From NCBI GenBank assembly GCA_964372035.1, contig CAYJPK010000015.1:1-32382 (forward strand): 32,382 nucleotides of DNA, in the 5' to 3' direction. The notes beneath the pieces are model-generated. The model had not been told where the DNA came from. It was given only the letters and a program-made list of their open reading frames with translations, and made no database searches. Positions 9,586 to 18,888 of the stretch are shown here, piece by piece. The DNA comes from CAYJPK01 sp964372035 (GTDB taxonomy: Bacteria > Desulfobacterota > Desulfovibrionia > Desulfovibrionales > Desulfovibrionaceae). The number at the start of each line of letters is the position of its first letter. The stretch's first letter is position 1. The position numbers were made by a program, and so were the translations under genes.

Positions 9586-10182
9586 ATGGATATTAGACAG
9601 ATTAAAGAATCCTTTAGCCGTGTAAAAATCTATTATGCAAAAAAAGATAATGCAAAGGCTTTTTCGACAGCTGCTACTGCTTTAAGAGAGGCATTGAAGC
9701 TTCCTGGTGGATTGACAACTGAGCTTAAGGGTGCAACTCGTGAGCTTGTTACTCTATTATCTAAAGATGATTACGTTAAAAAAGTTAACCCTAACTTGGC
9801 ATATAAGCCAGGCGATGAGAAGAACTTGCTTGCTCTTTTTACTGCTGTTCACCAACAAATCCTTAAAGATCAAGGCTTTGAAAGTTATGATGACACTAGA
9901 GCTAGAAAGCTAGCTTTAGACCAAAAAATCAATGCTGGAATCAAATTATTAGAGCAAGGTAAAATTAGCGAAGCTGATGAATCTTTTCAAGAATCTTTAA
10001 AGTTTTATAAAGATGAACATAGAGTGTTTTTATATATTAGTAGATTGCTAATTGCAGCAGGGCAGATTAAACGCTCTTTAACCTATATTAAACGTGGCTT
10101 AGAAATAAATAATAAAGATCCTGAGCTTGTAGCTGTTTTTAGGCAGGTGCGTGAGCTTTTATCAGGTGGTGAAAATGGCTAA
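9586..10182 (+). CDS. small TPR-like protein of unknown function
   Basis: I do not recognise this 198-residue protein as a named family. It is soluble, charged and probably all-helical. The C-terminal half (about 105-195) looks like two to three degenerate tetratricopeptide hairpins (INAGIKLLEQGKISEADESF, LLIAAGQIKRSLTYIKRGLE), a protein-binding fold. The N-terminal half has another helical pair (YYAKKDNAKAFSTAATALRE). There are no catalytic motifs, signal peptide or membrane segment. Its stop overlaps the ATG of the following nuclease gene (ATGGCTAA, 8 nt), so it is translationally coupled to the YhaO/YhaN pair and is likely an accessory or adaptor for that complex. A weak AAGGTAGA Shine-Dalgarno precedes the ATG. 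The gap 9375-9585 holds the divergent promoters for this operon and ispG. Confidence 0.85.
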   Translation: MDIRQIKESFSRVKIYYAKKDNAKAFSTAATALREALKLPGGLTTELKGATRELVTLLSKDDYVKKVNPNLAYKPGDEKNLLALFTAVHQQILKDQGFESYDDTRARKLALDQKINAGIKLLEQGKISEADESFQESLKFYKDEHRVFLYISRLLIAAGQIKRSLTYIKRGLEINNKDPELVAVFRQVRELLSGGENG

Positions 10183-11464
10183 GACTGTCCGCTTTATTCA
10201 TGCGGCAGACTTACATTTAGATGCGTTAAACGGCGCAGTCACTGAAGATATTGCTAGCCATGAATCAAAACGTCTACATGAAGCAAACTTTATAGCCCTT
10301 AAAAGACTGGCAGACTTGTGTGAACAGGAACTGCCAGATTTTTTATTAATAGCTGGTGATGTTTATAATTATGAAAATCGCAGCGCTAGAGCTCAACTTT
10401 ATTTAAGAGATTTTTGTTTGCGCCTTAAAGCTTTGAATATTCCTGTTTTGATTGTTCATGGCAATCATGACCCTCTTAACTCAAGAATTTTAAGTTTGAA
10501 TTGGCCTGATAATGTAACTGTTTTTACAGAAGAAATCAGTAGCCAAAAAGTCTATAAAAATGACGAACTTGTTGCCTTAATTCAGGGCGTCAGTCATAAT
10601 TCCTATAAAGAAAAAAGAAACTTAGCTAAATCATTTACTTATGATTATGATTTTGCTGATGATTGCTTGCAAGTCGGACTACTTCATACTTCTTGTGAGG
10701 CTAGTGGGCAGACTTATGCGCCGTGTTCTTTAACTGATTTACAAGATACAGGCTTGCATTATTTTGCACTTGGTCATGTGCATGAAGCAAAAGTCCTTTC
10801 TAAACAACCGCTTATACAGTATTCTGGTGCAATTCAAGGCTTACACATTAATGAAACAGGTCCACATGGCTGTTTATTAGTTGAAGCACAGTATAAGAGT
10901 AATGACTTTGAATTTAAAACAAAATTTTGTCCTTTGTCACCTGTATTGTGGCATCAATTAAATATTGAGCTTGAAGAAGATATGAGCTTTGATGGACTTG
11001 AGGAATTAATTTCAAAGGACTTAGAAGATGTTTGTGCTTATGCAAAATATGAAAATTCTGAATTAATTAGTGATATTGTAGTACGCATAATATTTAAAGG
11101 TCAAACAAAACTAAATTCAGAGCTTCGAGACTCAACTATTATAGCAGAGTTTTTAGAGCGTATACGCACAAATAAAGTTTATTCACCCAAAATATGGATT
11201 AAAGATATTCAAGTCTTAACTGAAGATGTCATAAATCGTGATGAGCAGATTAAGCGAGAAGATTTATATGGTGAGTTTTTACGCTTGTCTGATAATTATA
11301 AGCAAAATCCAGAACAAATTTTTGAATTGCAACAAGCTGCACTTAATGAACTTTTTGGTTCACAACGTATGCGTAATAAAGTTAGCCTGCCAACAGAATT
11401 TGAGCTTTTAAGTATGTTAGATGATGCTGAAAGTATTTGCTACAACTTATTAGAAAACGATTAA
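10175..11464 (+). CDS. YhaO/SbcD-type DNA repair exonuclease (metallophosphoesterase)
   Basis: This is a Mre11/SbcD-family calcineurin-like phosphoesterase expected to cut DNA with its ATPase partner encoded next. All family metal-binding motifs are visible: FIHAADLHLDAL (D12, H14), LLIAGDVYN, VHGNHDPLNS, LLHTSCEA and ALGHVHEAK. The first ~260 residues are the nuclease domain; the rest is the capping and partner-binding part with no motif I can name. An upstream in-frame GTG at 10151 exists, but ATG 10175 is preferred because it has GGTGG upstream and overlaps the preceding stop by 8 nt. At 429 residues it matches YhaO-like proteins (about 400) rather than a fused nuclease. It ends 29 nt before the ATPase start. 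Confidence 0.92.
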   Translation: MAKTVRFIHAADLHLDALNGAVTEDIASHESKRLHEANFIALKRLADLCEQELPDFLLIAGDVYNYENRSARAQLYLRDFCLRLKALNIPVLIVHGNHDPLNSRILSLNWPDNVTVFTEEISSQKVYKNDELVALIQGVSHNSYKEKRNLAKSFTYDYDFADDCLQVGLLHTSCEASGQTYAPCSLTDLQDTGLHYFALGHVHEAKVLSKQPLIQYSGAIQGLHINETGPHGCLLVEAQYKSNDFEFKTKFCPLSPVLWHQLNIELEEDMSFDGLEELISKDLEDVCAYAKYENSELISDIVVRIIFKGQTKLNSELRDSTIIAEFLERIRTNKVYSPKIWIKDIQVLTEDVINRDEQIKREDLYGEFLRLSDNYKQNPEQIFELQQAALNELFGSQRMRNKVSLPTEFELLSMLDDAESICYNLLEND

Positions 11465-11493
11465 TTATTTGTAAAATTTCGGAGATTTTTTTA

Positions 11494-14400
11494 ATGCATA
11501 TAAAATCATTTTATATTGAGCAATTTGGTATATTACAAGATCTAAAGCTTGATGATTTATCAGATGGATTAAATGTTTTTATCGGCAATAATGAAGCTGG
11601 TAAGTCTAGTTGCTTAGAATTTTTCCGTACAGTTTTAAGTGGTTACCCTAATAAAAACTCAGCAGAATATAAAGAAAAAGCAAGTCTTTTCAATAGTCGT
11701 TTAGGTACTGTTAAATTAATTACAAAACAGGGTATTTTCTCACTAACTCGCCGAAATGGTAACAATAATCTAATCTTGGAAGATAATGGTGGCAATAAGC
11801 TTGATGCAACAGTTTTTGAACAGCTTATAAGCGGTATGACTCGTGAAGTTTATCGCAATGTTTATGGCTTTAGCTTAAGTGAGTTACAAAGCTTTGAAAG
11901 TCTTAAAAAACAAGATGTTAGACATGCTTTATATGGTGCGAGTTTTGGCATGGGTCTAAAATCTCCAGGTCAGGCTATTGCAAGCATTGAAAATTCAATG
12001 AGCAAGCTATATAAGCCTCAAGGTTCAAATCAAATTATTCCTAAATTGCTAAAAGAACTTAGTGAACTGCGTGAACAAATAAACTTAGCAGAGCATAATC
12101 TTATAGATTATGACGAGCTAGTTTCACAAATTAAAGAACTTGAAGAGGCTAATAATTCCTTAAGAGCAAAGCAAAAAGAATTAAATCTTGAACTTAATGT
12201 TGTTGAGCGTAAGCTTGTGAATTGGCAACCTTGGGACGACTGGCAACGAGCCTGCCAAGAGCTTTTACAATTAGAATATGTTTCACCAAATTTCCCTAAA
12301 AATGGTGTCGAGCGTTTGCAAGTTGCTTTTGACCAATTCGAGCAAGCTAAGCGGAGCAAAAAAATTGCAGAGCAAAAGCTTTTAAAGATGAACCATGAGT
12401 TAGGACAGCTTGATATTAATTATGTACTGCTTGAAAAATCTAATGTTTTGCGTGGTTTAGCAGAGCGTAAATCAAGTTTTAAAAATGCCTTTGTGCAAAT
12501 TCCGCTTTTAAATACAAGTATAGAGCAAACTAAAGAAAATTTACAAACTCATTTAGAAATTTTAGGGACTGACTTTACAGTTGAAAAGGTGAAAGGCATT
12601 GACCGCTCGCTCTTTATGCGCAAAGGTCTTGATGATAAGGCAGAGCAAATTAGCCAATACCAAAATGCTTATGATACAAGCGTGCAGTATATTGATAAAA
12701 TTGCTCTAGAAATAGTTAGTGCCAAGCATAACCTTGAACTTGCAGAAAAAGAACTCGCTAATATTCCAACTCCAGCAACTGAACTTGATGATATGACAAG
12801 GGATAAGTTGCGTCGTGCTAAGGATAAATTTGAAAATGCTAAGGAGCGTTTACCAGAGCGCAAAAGAAATTTAGCGGAACTTGAAGCGGAGTATAAGCGT
12901 GTATTATCATTTTTAAAATTAAATGAAACAAGTTCAAGCATATTAGAAAAACTAGCAGAAATACAAGATGAAGCAATTGAGCTTGCAAATCAAATAACAA
13001 TGCAAGTGCAAGAAGCAGAAACTGCTAAACAAGCTCTATTGCAAGCAAAAGAAAGCGAAAAGCAAATTAGAGTTCGCATGATGCGCCTGCAAAATGAAAA
13101 AGTGCAGCAGGGACTGCCAACAAGAAATTCATTGGAGCTTAAAAAGAATAATTTAAGGCGACTTCGTGAATTAAACACAGAAAGCATACAAGAAAAACAA
13201 AAATTAAATGAGTTAAGTGAAGAGCATAAATTATTTACTAAAAACATTGAGGTAGAGCAAAAAAAAGATATTAAGACTATTTTTAGCTTATCTAGCCTTA
13301 CGCTTGGCTTAGTTGTTTTCATTGCCACCTATGTTTTTGGCTTTATGCAAAACGCTACAAGTTCAAATGATTTTATTTTATCGCCCTGGTATGGCGTTGG
13401 TTTAAGTGGAACTGGTCTTGTAAGTTTAACTTTTTCAAACAATGATAAGATAAGACATTTTTTACTGCAACCTCTTGCTTTTTTATGCATTGGCGGTGGT
13501 ATGTCAGTAATTTTAGCAAAGCGTTTCTTAGATTTAAATCAAATAATTACAAGTAGTGGTCATGCTATAAACTTTGAAATGTGGGGTGGCTTTGTCACCA
13601 TGCTATTTGGTATTGCCTCCTTAATGTTAAGTGCTAGTGGTAAAAATCTTGTATCTTCGCAAAAAAATCAAGCAGAGCAAATAGCTGAACGCTTAGGTCA
13701 AATTCGTAATAATTTAACGGTTGTTGATAGTGAAATTGATGCTCTTTGTGCGGCGTTAGAGATAACAGAAAATAGCGTTGCAGAGCTTGATCAATATGAA
13801 AATGAACTTGAGCTTGAGCGTGAAAAAGTTGTTACTAATGAGCGTATTGGGCAAGAATTTACAAATGTTGAGCAAGAGCTTGAAAAAGCTCACGAGTTTG
13901 TAGCTGAATGTGAAGCTGAGTTTAATGAGAAAAATTCAAAGCTTAATCGTTCAAAAATGCTGTGGCATGATTATTTAAATTCACTTGGTGTTGTAGTTAT
14001 TCCAAGTTATGAGAGTGCGCAGACATTTTTTATGCGAGTTGAAAATGGTAGAAAGTCTTTACATGATAAGCACCTAGTGGAGCAGGAAATTCTAGAACTT
14101 GAAAATTATAGCACTGAACTTGCAATACTTGCAAAAGAGCTATTGCCAGAAAAATTTCACCCAGAAAATTGGCAAGAACAAGCGCTTGTCCTTCAAGCTG
14201 TCTATAAGATATTGGACTTATGTAGAGAAGCAGACTTAATGGCGGAAGAAAGAGCAGCAGCAAAAGAAGCTCTAAAAGCACGTTTAGAGCAACTTGATAA
14301 TTTATACGAAAGCAAGCAAAAAGCTGAAGAAGAAGTATCTGTTGCAAAATTAAAACTAGACGAAATAGAATTAAACTGGCAAGAATTTTTACAAAGTCTT

Positions 14401-15621
14401 GGTCTTGAGCGTAACTTAACTCCTAAAATTGCCAGAGAAGCCTTTGATTGCATGGATAAGGTTTTACAAACTGATACAGAGTTAAGAAGATTAAGTACAG
14501 AGCTTGAGCGTTATGAGCAAGAATTGAATTTGTTTGTTGAGCCTCTTTGCCAACTGTTGAAGCAACTTGGTGTTTCTGAAAGAGTAAGCGGCAATGATGG
14601 GTACATACATTTACTTGATGACTTGCTTAGCAAACTTGAAATTAATCGTAAACATGATGAAACTAAATCAAGGTTACTACTCGAAATTTCTGAATTTAAT
14701 GATGAGTTTGAAAGCGCACATATTTTTGAAAATGACTGTAAAGCAAGGATTGATAATCTTTTTAATATGGCTGAAGTGGATAACGAGGAAAGCTTTAGGC
14801 ATAAAAGCGATGTGATGGATAAAAAGACAAGTCTTGTCGCAAGAAAGTCAGATTTAGAAAACTTATTAATTCGCTACATTGGCGGTGATATTGAAGCTGT
14901 TGTTAGAGAATTTTCTAAGCTAGACAAAGATGAGCTATTAAGGCGAAAAGACGATATTTCATTACAATTAAATAATCTTTTGGAGCAAGACAAAGTAGAG
15001 CTTCAAGCTCTAAGTGATTTGCGCCATAAACTTGAGCGTTTTAGTAGCTCTTCAGAGTTAGTAGAGCTAAAAATGTCTGAAAGCCAACTCCTTGAAATTA
15101 TACGTCAAAAATCTCTTGAATGGAGTAAATTTGCTATTGCAAGGCATTTGCTTAATGAGGCAAGGCAGAATTTTGAACGTGAAAGGCAGCCAGAGCTTGT
15201 ACGTATCGCTTCCGAATTATTTGCAAATATCACAGATAATGCTTGGGTTAAAATTAATACTTCTTTAGAAGACGGTAGCTTAAAGGTAATACCAGAAATA
15301 GGTGAAGCAATGCTACCAGAAAATTTAAGCCGTGGAACACAAGAGCAATTATATCTTTGCTTGCGCTTAGCTCATATTATTAGTCATTCTTCAATTGTTG
15401 AGCCACTTCCAGTTATTATGGACGATATATTAGTTAATTTTGACCTTGAACGAGCAAGTAGGACTATTGATATTATAGCTTCCTTAACAGCTCATACACA
15501 AAACAAGGTTCCAAATCAAATATTGTATTTCACTTGCCATGAACATCACGCTAATTTACTTGCAAAAGTTGCGAACGCAAAAGTTTATAGAGTAGAACAT
15601 GGAAAGATTGCTAGTAATTAA
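11494..15621 (+). CDS. YhaN/Rad50-like AAA ATPase with central membrane helices
   Basis: A 1375-residue SMC/Rad50-type ATPase, partner of the adjacent nuclease. Walker A is GNNEAGKSS (about 31-39), the ABC signature is LSRGTQEQL (about 1278) and Walker B is PVIMDDILVNFD (about 1305-1316). Long coiled coils rich in Glu, Lys, Leu and Gln flank the centre. There is no CxxC zinc hook. Instead the hinge (about 592-716) holds three or four hydrophobic segments, including LTLGLVVFIATYVFGF, LLQPLAFLCIGGGMSVILA and GGFVTMLFGIASLML, which should anchor the coiled coil in the inner membrane with both heads cytoplasmic. Membrane segments in this place are known for some YhaN-type proteins. Start chosen at ATG 11494, with GGAG 9 nt upstream; an upstream in-frame start at 11437 overlaps the nuclease gene and lacks homology. 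It is larger than usual YhaN proteins (about 900-1000 residues). Confidence 0.92.
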   Translation: MHIKSFYIEQFGILQDLKLDDLSDGLNVFIGNNEAGKSSCLEFFRTVLSGYPNKNSAEYKEKASLFNSRLGTVKLITKQGIFSLTRRNGNNNLILEDNGGNKLDATVFEQLISGMTREVYRNVYGFSLSELQSFESLKKQDVRHALYGASFGMGLKSPGQAIASIENSMSKLYKPQGSNQIIPKLLKELSELREQINLAEHNLIDYDELVSQIKELEEANNSLRAKQKELNLELNVVERKLVNWQPWDDWQRACQELLQLEYVSPNFPKNGVERLQVAFDQFEQAKRSKKIAEQKLLKMNHELGQLDINYVLLEKSNVLRGLAERKSSFKNAFVQIPLLNTSIEQTKENLQTHLEILGTDFTVEKVKGIDRSLFMRKGLDDKAEQISQYQNAYDTSVQYIDKIALEIVSAKHNLELAEKELANIPTPATELDDMTRDKLRRAKDKFENAKERLPERKRNLAELEAEYKRVLSFLKLNETSSSILEKLAEIQDEAIELANQITMQVQEAETAKQALLQAKESEKQIRVRMMRLQNEKVQQGLPTRNSLELKKNNLRRLRELNTESIQEKQKLNELSEEHKLFTKNIEVEQKKDIKTIFSLSSLTLGLVVFIATYVFGFMQNATSSNDFILSPWYGVGLSGTGLVSLTFSNNDKIRHFLLQPLAFLCIGGGMSVILAKRFLDLNQIITSSGHAINFEMWGGFVTMLFGIASLMLSASGKNLVSSQKNQAEQIAERLGQIRNNLTVVDSEIDALCAALEITENSVAELDQYENELELEREKVVTNERIGQEFTNVEQELEKAHEFVAECEAEFNEKNSKLNRSKMLWHDYLNSLGVVVIPSYESAQTFFMRVENGRKSLHDKHLVEQEILELENYSTELAILAKELLPEKFHPENWQEQALVLQAVYKILDLCREADLMAEERAAAKEALKARLEQLDNLYESKQKAEEEVSVAKLKLDEIELNWQEFLQSLGLERNLTPKIAREAFDCMDKVLQTDTELRRLSTELERYEQELNLFVEPLCQLLKQLGVSERVSGNDGYIHLLDDLLSKLEINRKHDETKSRLLLEISEFNDEFESAHIFENDCKARIDNLFNMAEVDNEESFRHKSDVMDKKTSLVARKSDLENLLIRYIGGDIEAVVREFSKLDKDELLRRKDDISLQLNNLLEQDKVELQALSDLRHKLERFSSSSELVELKMSESQLLEIIRQKSLEWSKFAIARHLLNEARQNFERERQPELVRIASELFANITDNAWVKINTSLEDGSLKVIPEIGEAMLPENLSRGTQEQLYLCLRLAHIISHSSIVEPLPVIMDDILVNFDLERASRTIDIIASLTAHTQNKVPNQILYFTCHEHHANLLAKVANAKVYRVEHGKIASN

Positions 15622-15663
15622 TTGGCACTGATTTATGAATTTTTTTCAACTTCGACTAAGTAA

Positions 15664-15715
15664 AAAAAAACAGCAATAAAATTTTATATAATATTAAATT
15701 TGATTGCTGTTTTTG
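15664..15715. terminator. terminator of the nuclease/ATPase operon
   Basis: AAAAACAGCAAT (15666-15677) pairs with ATTGCTGTTTTT (15703-15714), extended inward by AAATTT/AAATTT. The T-run follows on the plus strand and an A-run precedes. It lies about 45 nt after the ATPase stop. Confidence 0.8.
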
Positions 15716-15739
15716 TCTGTAATGATTTAAAATTATTGT

Positions 15740-15757
15740 TTAATTTTCGAAAATTAA
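15740..15757. promoter_or_regulatory. 18-bp perfect palindrome upstream of pdxA2-tct operon
   Basis: TTAATTTTCGAAAATTAA is a perfect inverted repeat with a central CG, the form of a LacI- or GntR-family operator. It lies about 30 nt upstream of a TTGACA sequence (15788-15793) that could be a -35 element; the matching -10 is unclear. No regulator gene is adjacent, so the assignment is inferred. Confidence 0.45.
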
Positions 15758-15809
15758 TAGAGTTGATGATGCTTTGTGCCAAAAAGATTGACAAAACAAC
15801 AAAAAAATG

Positions 15810-15821
15810 GGAAAATTTTCC
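15810..15821. promoter_or_regulatory. 12-bp palindrome in the pdxA2-tct leader region
   Basis: GGAAAATTTTCC is perfectly self-complementary and lies 16 nt after the TTGACA at 15788, where a -10 would be expected, so a bound protein would block the promoter. A second small inverted repeat, CTGG-TTAAG-CCAG, follows at 15838-15850. Confidence 0.35.
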
Positions 15822-15872
15822 GATGGTTTTTAATTGTCTGGTTAAGCCAGTGATACATAAAAAGGAGTTACT

Positions 15873-16910
15873 ATGAGTTTATCAAACAAGCCAAAAATTG
15901 CTGCTGTTTTAGGCGATCCTGCTGGAATTGGTCCTGAATTAGTTGCAAAATTATTTTGTGACGAGACAGAGCGCAATAAAGCTTACTTAGTTATTATTGC
16001 AGATAAAGACGAAGTTGAACGTGGAATGAGCATTGCTCAAAAGAAATTTCCGTATGTTGTTATTTCGAGTTTAGATAATGTTGAGGCAGAGTGGGAAAAA
16101 AATACTGTAAATGGTGTTACTACTCCGCTTTTATTTGATTATAATGCTGGAATTACAGATGGTTATGATAGAGCAGTAGCTACAGCTAAAGGCGGTAAAT
16201 ACAGCCTTGAAACTTTAGATTTAGCTTTAAATTTACATAAAAAAGGCGTTGTTGACGGTATTTTCTTTGCTCCGCTTAACAAAACTTCATTACACGCTGC
16301 TGGCATGACTCAAAGTGATGAACTTCACTGGTTTGCTGACCAATTAGGACATACTGGTCCTATTTGTGAATTTAATACACTTGATGGACTTTGGACAACA
16401 AGAGCGACATCTCACGTTGCAATTGCTGATGTTTCAAAGTTAATTACAAAAGAAAGAGTTATTGAAGCTGTTCAGCTTATTTATAAGGCACTCAAAATGT
16501 ACGGCTTAGAAAACCCACGTGTTGCTGTTTGTGGTTTAAATCCGCATAATGGTGATGATGGTAACTTTGGTCGTGAAGAAATTGATGCTATCACACCTGC
16601 TTTAGAAGAAGCTAGAAAAATGGGTATGCCTACTGATGGACCATTTCCAGCTGATACCATCTTCTTAAAAGTTTTTGGCAAAGAAGGTCGTGGTTATGAT
16701 GGTGTTGTTACTATGTATCATGACCAAGGTCAAATTGCTATTAAATTAATGGGCTTTTCACGTGGTGTTACTGTTCAAGGTGGTTTACCAGTTCCTATTG
16801 CAACTCCTGCTCACGGTACTGCTTTTGATATTGAAGGCAAAGGCGTTGCTGATGTTGGCGCAACATTACAAGCTTTTAACGTATTACTTAATTTATGTAC
16901 TAAAAGATAG
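15873..16910 (+). CDS. PdxA2-like 4-phospho-D-threonate/erythronate dehydrogenase family
   Basis: An NAD-dependent metal dehydrogenase of the PdxA family, 345 residues. Motifs are VLGDPAGIGPELVAKL, the divalent-metal His residues in DELHWFADQLGHTG, GLNPHNGDDGNFGREE and MYHDQGQIAIK, and the C-terminal TPAHGTAFDIEGKG. True PdxA makes pyridoxine precursor. PdxA2 homologues beside organic-acid transporters instead oxidise 4-phospho-sugar acids (D-threonate, D-erythronate), normally after a DUF1537 kinase. Here the gene heads a transporter operon, which favours the catabolic role, but no kinase is present in the window. Other PdxA-like enzymes act on cis-diols (terephthalate pathway), so the exact substrate is open. 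It has a strong AAGGAG Shine-Dalgarno and is followed 11 nt later by tctB. Confidence 0.85.
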   Translation: MSLSNKPKIAAVLGDPAGIGPELVAKLFCDETERNKAYLVIIADKDEVERGMSIAQKKFPYVVISSLDNVEAEWEKNTVNGVTTPLLFDYNAGITDGYDRAVATAKGGKYSLETLDLALNLHKKGVVDGIFFAPLNKTSLHAAGMTQSDELHWFADQLGHTGPICEFNTLDGLWTTRATSHVAIADVSKLITKERVIEAVQLIYKALKMYGLENPRVAVCGLNPHNGDDGNFGREEIDAITPALEEARKMGMPTDGPFPADTIFLKVFGKEGRGYDGVVTMYHDQGQIAIKLMGFSRGVTVQGGLPVPIATPAHGTAFDIEGKGVADVGATLQAFNVLLNLCTKR

Positions 16911-16921
16911 GAGCATTTTTC

Positions 16922-17347
16922 GTGCAACGTGTTATACCTAGTATATTAATTTTAGTTTCTGCTTATTGGCTTTATATGGCAGTTGCTAAATATGGTCTTT
17001 GGGACGATGAAGGTCCTGGTGGTGGTTTTATGCCAATGCTTGCTGCTTTAATTACTATTGGCTTTAGTATTGCAGCTATCGTTAAAACTAAAGTTGAAAG
17101 CGTTTTTATTCCAAAAACAATTTTTATTCCTGTTGTAATTATAATTGTGCTTTTACTTGCAGTTCCGTATGTTGGTTTATTACCGTTTGTATTTTTGATG
17201 TTATTATTTTGGTTCCGTGGTCTTGAGCACTATAGTTGGTCATTTACAATAATTATTTCATCTGCAGTTATTTTTGTAGTTTGGGCTATTTTCCAGTTAT
17301 GGCTTAATGTTCCATTTCCAGAAGGCATTTGGGGGGATTTATTATGA
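16922..17347 (+). CDS. tctB: tripartite tricarboxylate transporter, small membrane subunit TctB
   Basis: The small integral-membrane subunit of a TTT-family secondary transporter, 141 residues. About four hydrophobic helices can be seen (LILVSAYWLYMAVAKYG, FMPMLAALITIGFSIAAIV, FIPVVIIIVLLLAVPYVGLL, FTIIISSAVIFVVWAIFQLW), with the family motif ending the first loop, DDEGPGGGFMP. It begins with GTG at 16922; GGAG overlaps the pdxA2 stop and serves as Shine-Dalgarno. Its TGA overlaps the tctA ATG (ATGA), indicating coupled translation. Confidence 0.9.
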   Translation: MQRVIPSILILVSAYWLYMAVAKYGLWDDEGPGGGFMPMLAALITIGFSIAAIVKTKVESVFIPKTIFIPVVIIIVLLLAVPYVGLLPFVFLMLLFWFRGLEHYSWSFTIIISSAVIFVVWAIFQLWLNVPFPEGIWGDLL

Positions 17348-18864
17348 GTGAAATTTTATCTCACTTAGTTTCTGGCTTTGGTGTTGCACTCCAACCATTT
17401 AATATCATGATGGCGGCTTTTGGTGCTATGATGGGTATTGTTGTTGGTGCTATGCCTGGTATTGGTTCACTCGCTGGTATTGCGCTTTTACTTCCGCTTA
17501 CCTTTAAATTAGACCCAAGTGCTGCTATTATTATGCTCGCATCATTATATTATGCGAACATGTATGGCGGTTCATTTAGTGCTATTTTATTGAATATTCC
17601 TGGTGATTCTCCAGCTGTTATGACTGCCTTAGATGGTTATAAATTAACTCAAAAAGGTAAACCTGGTAAGGCGTTATTTTCTGCTATCTTAGCATCATTT
17701 ATTGGTGGCTCTGTTGGTATTTTAATTCTTACCTTTATGGGACCGCTTTTAGCTGATGTTGGTCTTCGCTTTGGTCCTGCTGAAATGACTATGATTATCT
17801 TAATGGCCTTAACCTCTATTGGTTGGGTTTTAGGTGATAATCCAGTTAATGGTTTAGTTGCAACTGGCGTTGGTCTTATTTTAGCTACTATTGGTGTAGA
17901 CCTTTCAACAGGTGCTTCACGTTATGCTTTTGGTGTGCCTGAGCTTCTTAGTGGTGTAAACTTTATTCCACTTGTTATTGGTATGTTTGGCTTTTCTCAA
18001 GTTATGATCTTAATGGAAGAGTATGGTAAGCCTGCTGAGATACATGATGATGAGCTTTCTAAGAAAAAACTTACTATTAAAGATAGTATGCTTGATAAAG
18101 AAGAATTAAAGCAAGTTGTACCTACTGCTCTTAAAACTGGTTTTGTTGGTACTTTTATTGGTGTATTACCTGGTGCTGGCGCAACCATGGCTGCGTTTTT
18201 AACCTATATTTTAGAGAAAAAAACTAATAGCAAGCATGGTCATGAAATGGGTTCTGGAACTCTTTGTGGTGTTGCTGCTCCTGAAGGTGGTAACAACGCT
18301 GCAGCTGCTGGTGCTTTTGCTCCATTATTATCACTTGGTATCCCAGGATCTGGCTCAACAGCAGTTTTACTTGGTGGTCTTATGATGTGGGGTCTTCGCC
18401 CTGGTCCACTTTTATTTACTGAAAGTCCAGATTTTGCTTGGGGCTTAGTTGCTTCTATGTACCTTGGTAACCTCATCTGCGTTGCTATGGCAATTATGGT
18501 AATTCCTTTCTTAGTTCATATTTTACGTGTTCCTAAGAGAATCATTGCTCCAATTGTTGCTGTTATTTGCGTAGTTGGTTCATATAGTGTTGGCAACAAT
18601 ATCTTCGACGTAATGTTAATGTTAATTGCTGGTGTTGTTGGTTACTATTTAATTTACTTTAAATATCCAGTTGCTCCATTATTGCTTGCTTTCGTTTTAG
18701 CTCCGATTTTAGAAAAATCAGTTAGAGCTTCATTTGAAATTTCAGGTGGTAGCCCAATTATTTTTGTGCAAAGCCCGATTGCTGCAACTTTCTTAACAAT
18801 TACAGTTTTAATTTGTTTAGTTCCTTTATTTAAGAAAATCTTTGCCAAAGTGAAAAAAAGCTAG
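17344..18864 (+). CDS. tctA: tripartite tricarboxylate transporter, large membrane subunit TctA
   Basis: The large permease subunit (506 residues, normal length) that moves the carboxylate across the inner membrane with an ion gradient. It has about 12 hydrophobic helices. Family-specific motifs include VVGAMPGIGSLAGIALLLPL near the N-terminus, YGGSFSAILLNIPGDSPAVM, the repeat-related GVLPGAGATMAAFLTYILEK, and AAPEGGNNAAAAGAFAPLL followed by LGIPGSGSTAVLLGG. The duplicated PG-rich motifs mark the two pseudo-symmetric halves. Start at ATG 17344 (overlap with tctB stop, G-rich Shine-Dalgarno); an in-frame TTG at 17329 is less likely. The substrate cannot be read from TctA. Confidence 0.95.
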   Translation: MSEILSHLVSGFGVALQPFNIMMAAFGAMMGIVVGAMPGIGSLAGIALLLPLTFKLDPSAAIIMLASLYYANMYGGSFSAILLNIPGDSPAVMTALDGYKLTQKGKPGKALFSAILASFIGGSVGILILTFMGPLLADVGLRFGPAEMTMIILMALTSIGWVLGDNPVNGLVATGVGLILATIGVDLSTGASRYAFGVPELLSGVNFIPLVIGMFGFSQVMILMEEYGKPAEIHDDELSKKKLTIKDSMLDKEELKQVVPTALKTGFVGTFIGVLPGAGATMAAFLTYILEKKTNSKHGHEMGSGTLCGVAAPEGGNNAAAAGAFAPLLSLGIPGSGSTAVLLGGLMMWGLRPGPLLFTESPDFAWGLVASMYLGNLICVAMAIMVIPFLVHILRVPKRIIAPIVAVICVVGSYSVGNNIFDVMLMLIAGVVGYYLIYFKYPVAPLLLAFVLAPILEKSVRASFEISGGSPIIFVQSPIAATFLTITVLICLVPLFKKIFAKVKKS

Positions 18865-18888
18865 GCATTAATTTATAAGGAGATTTAT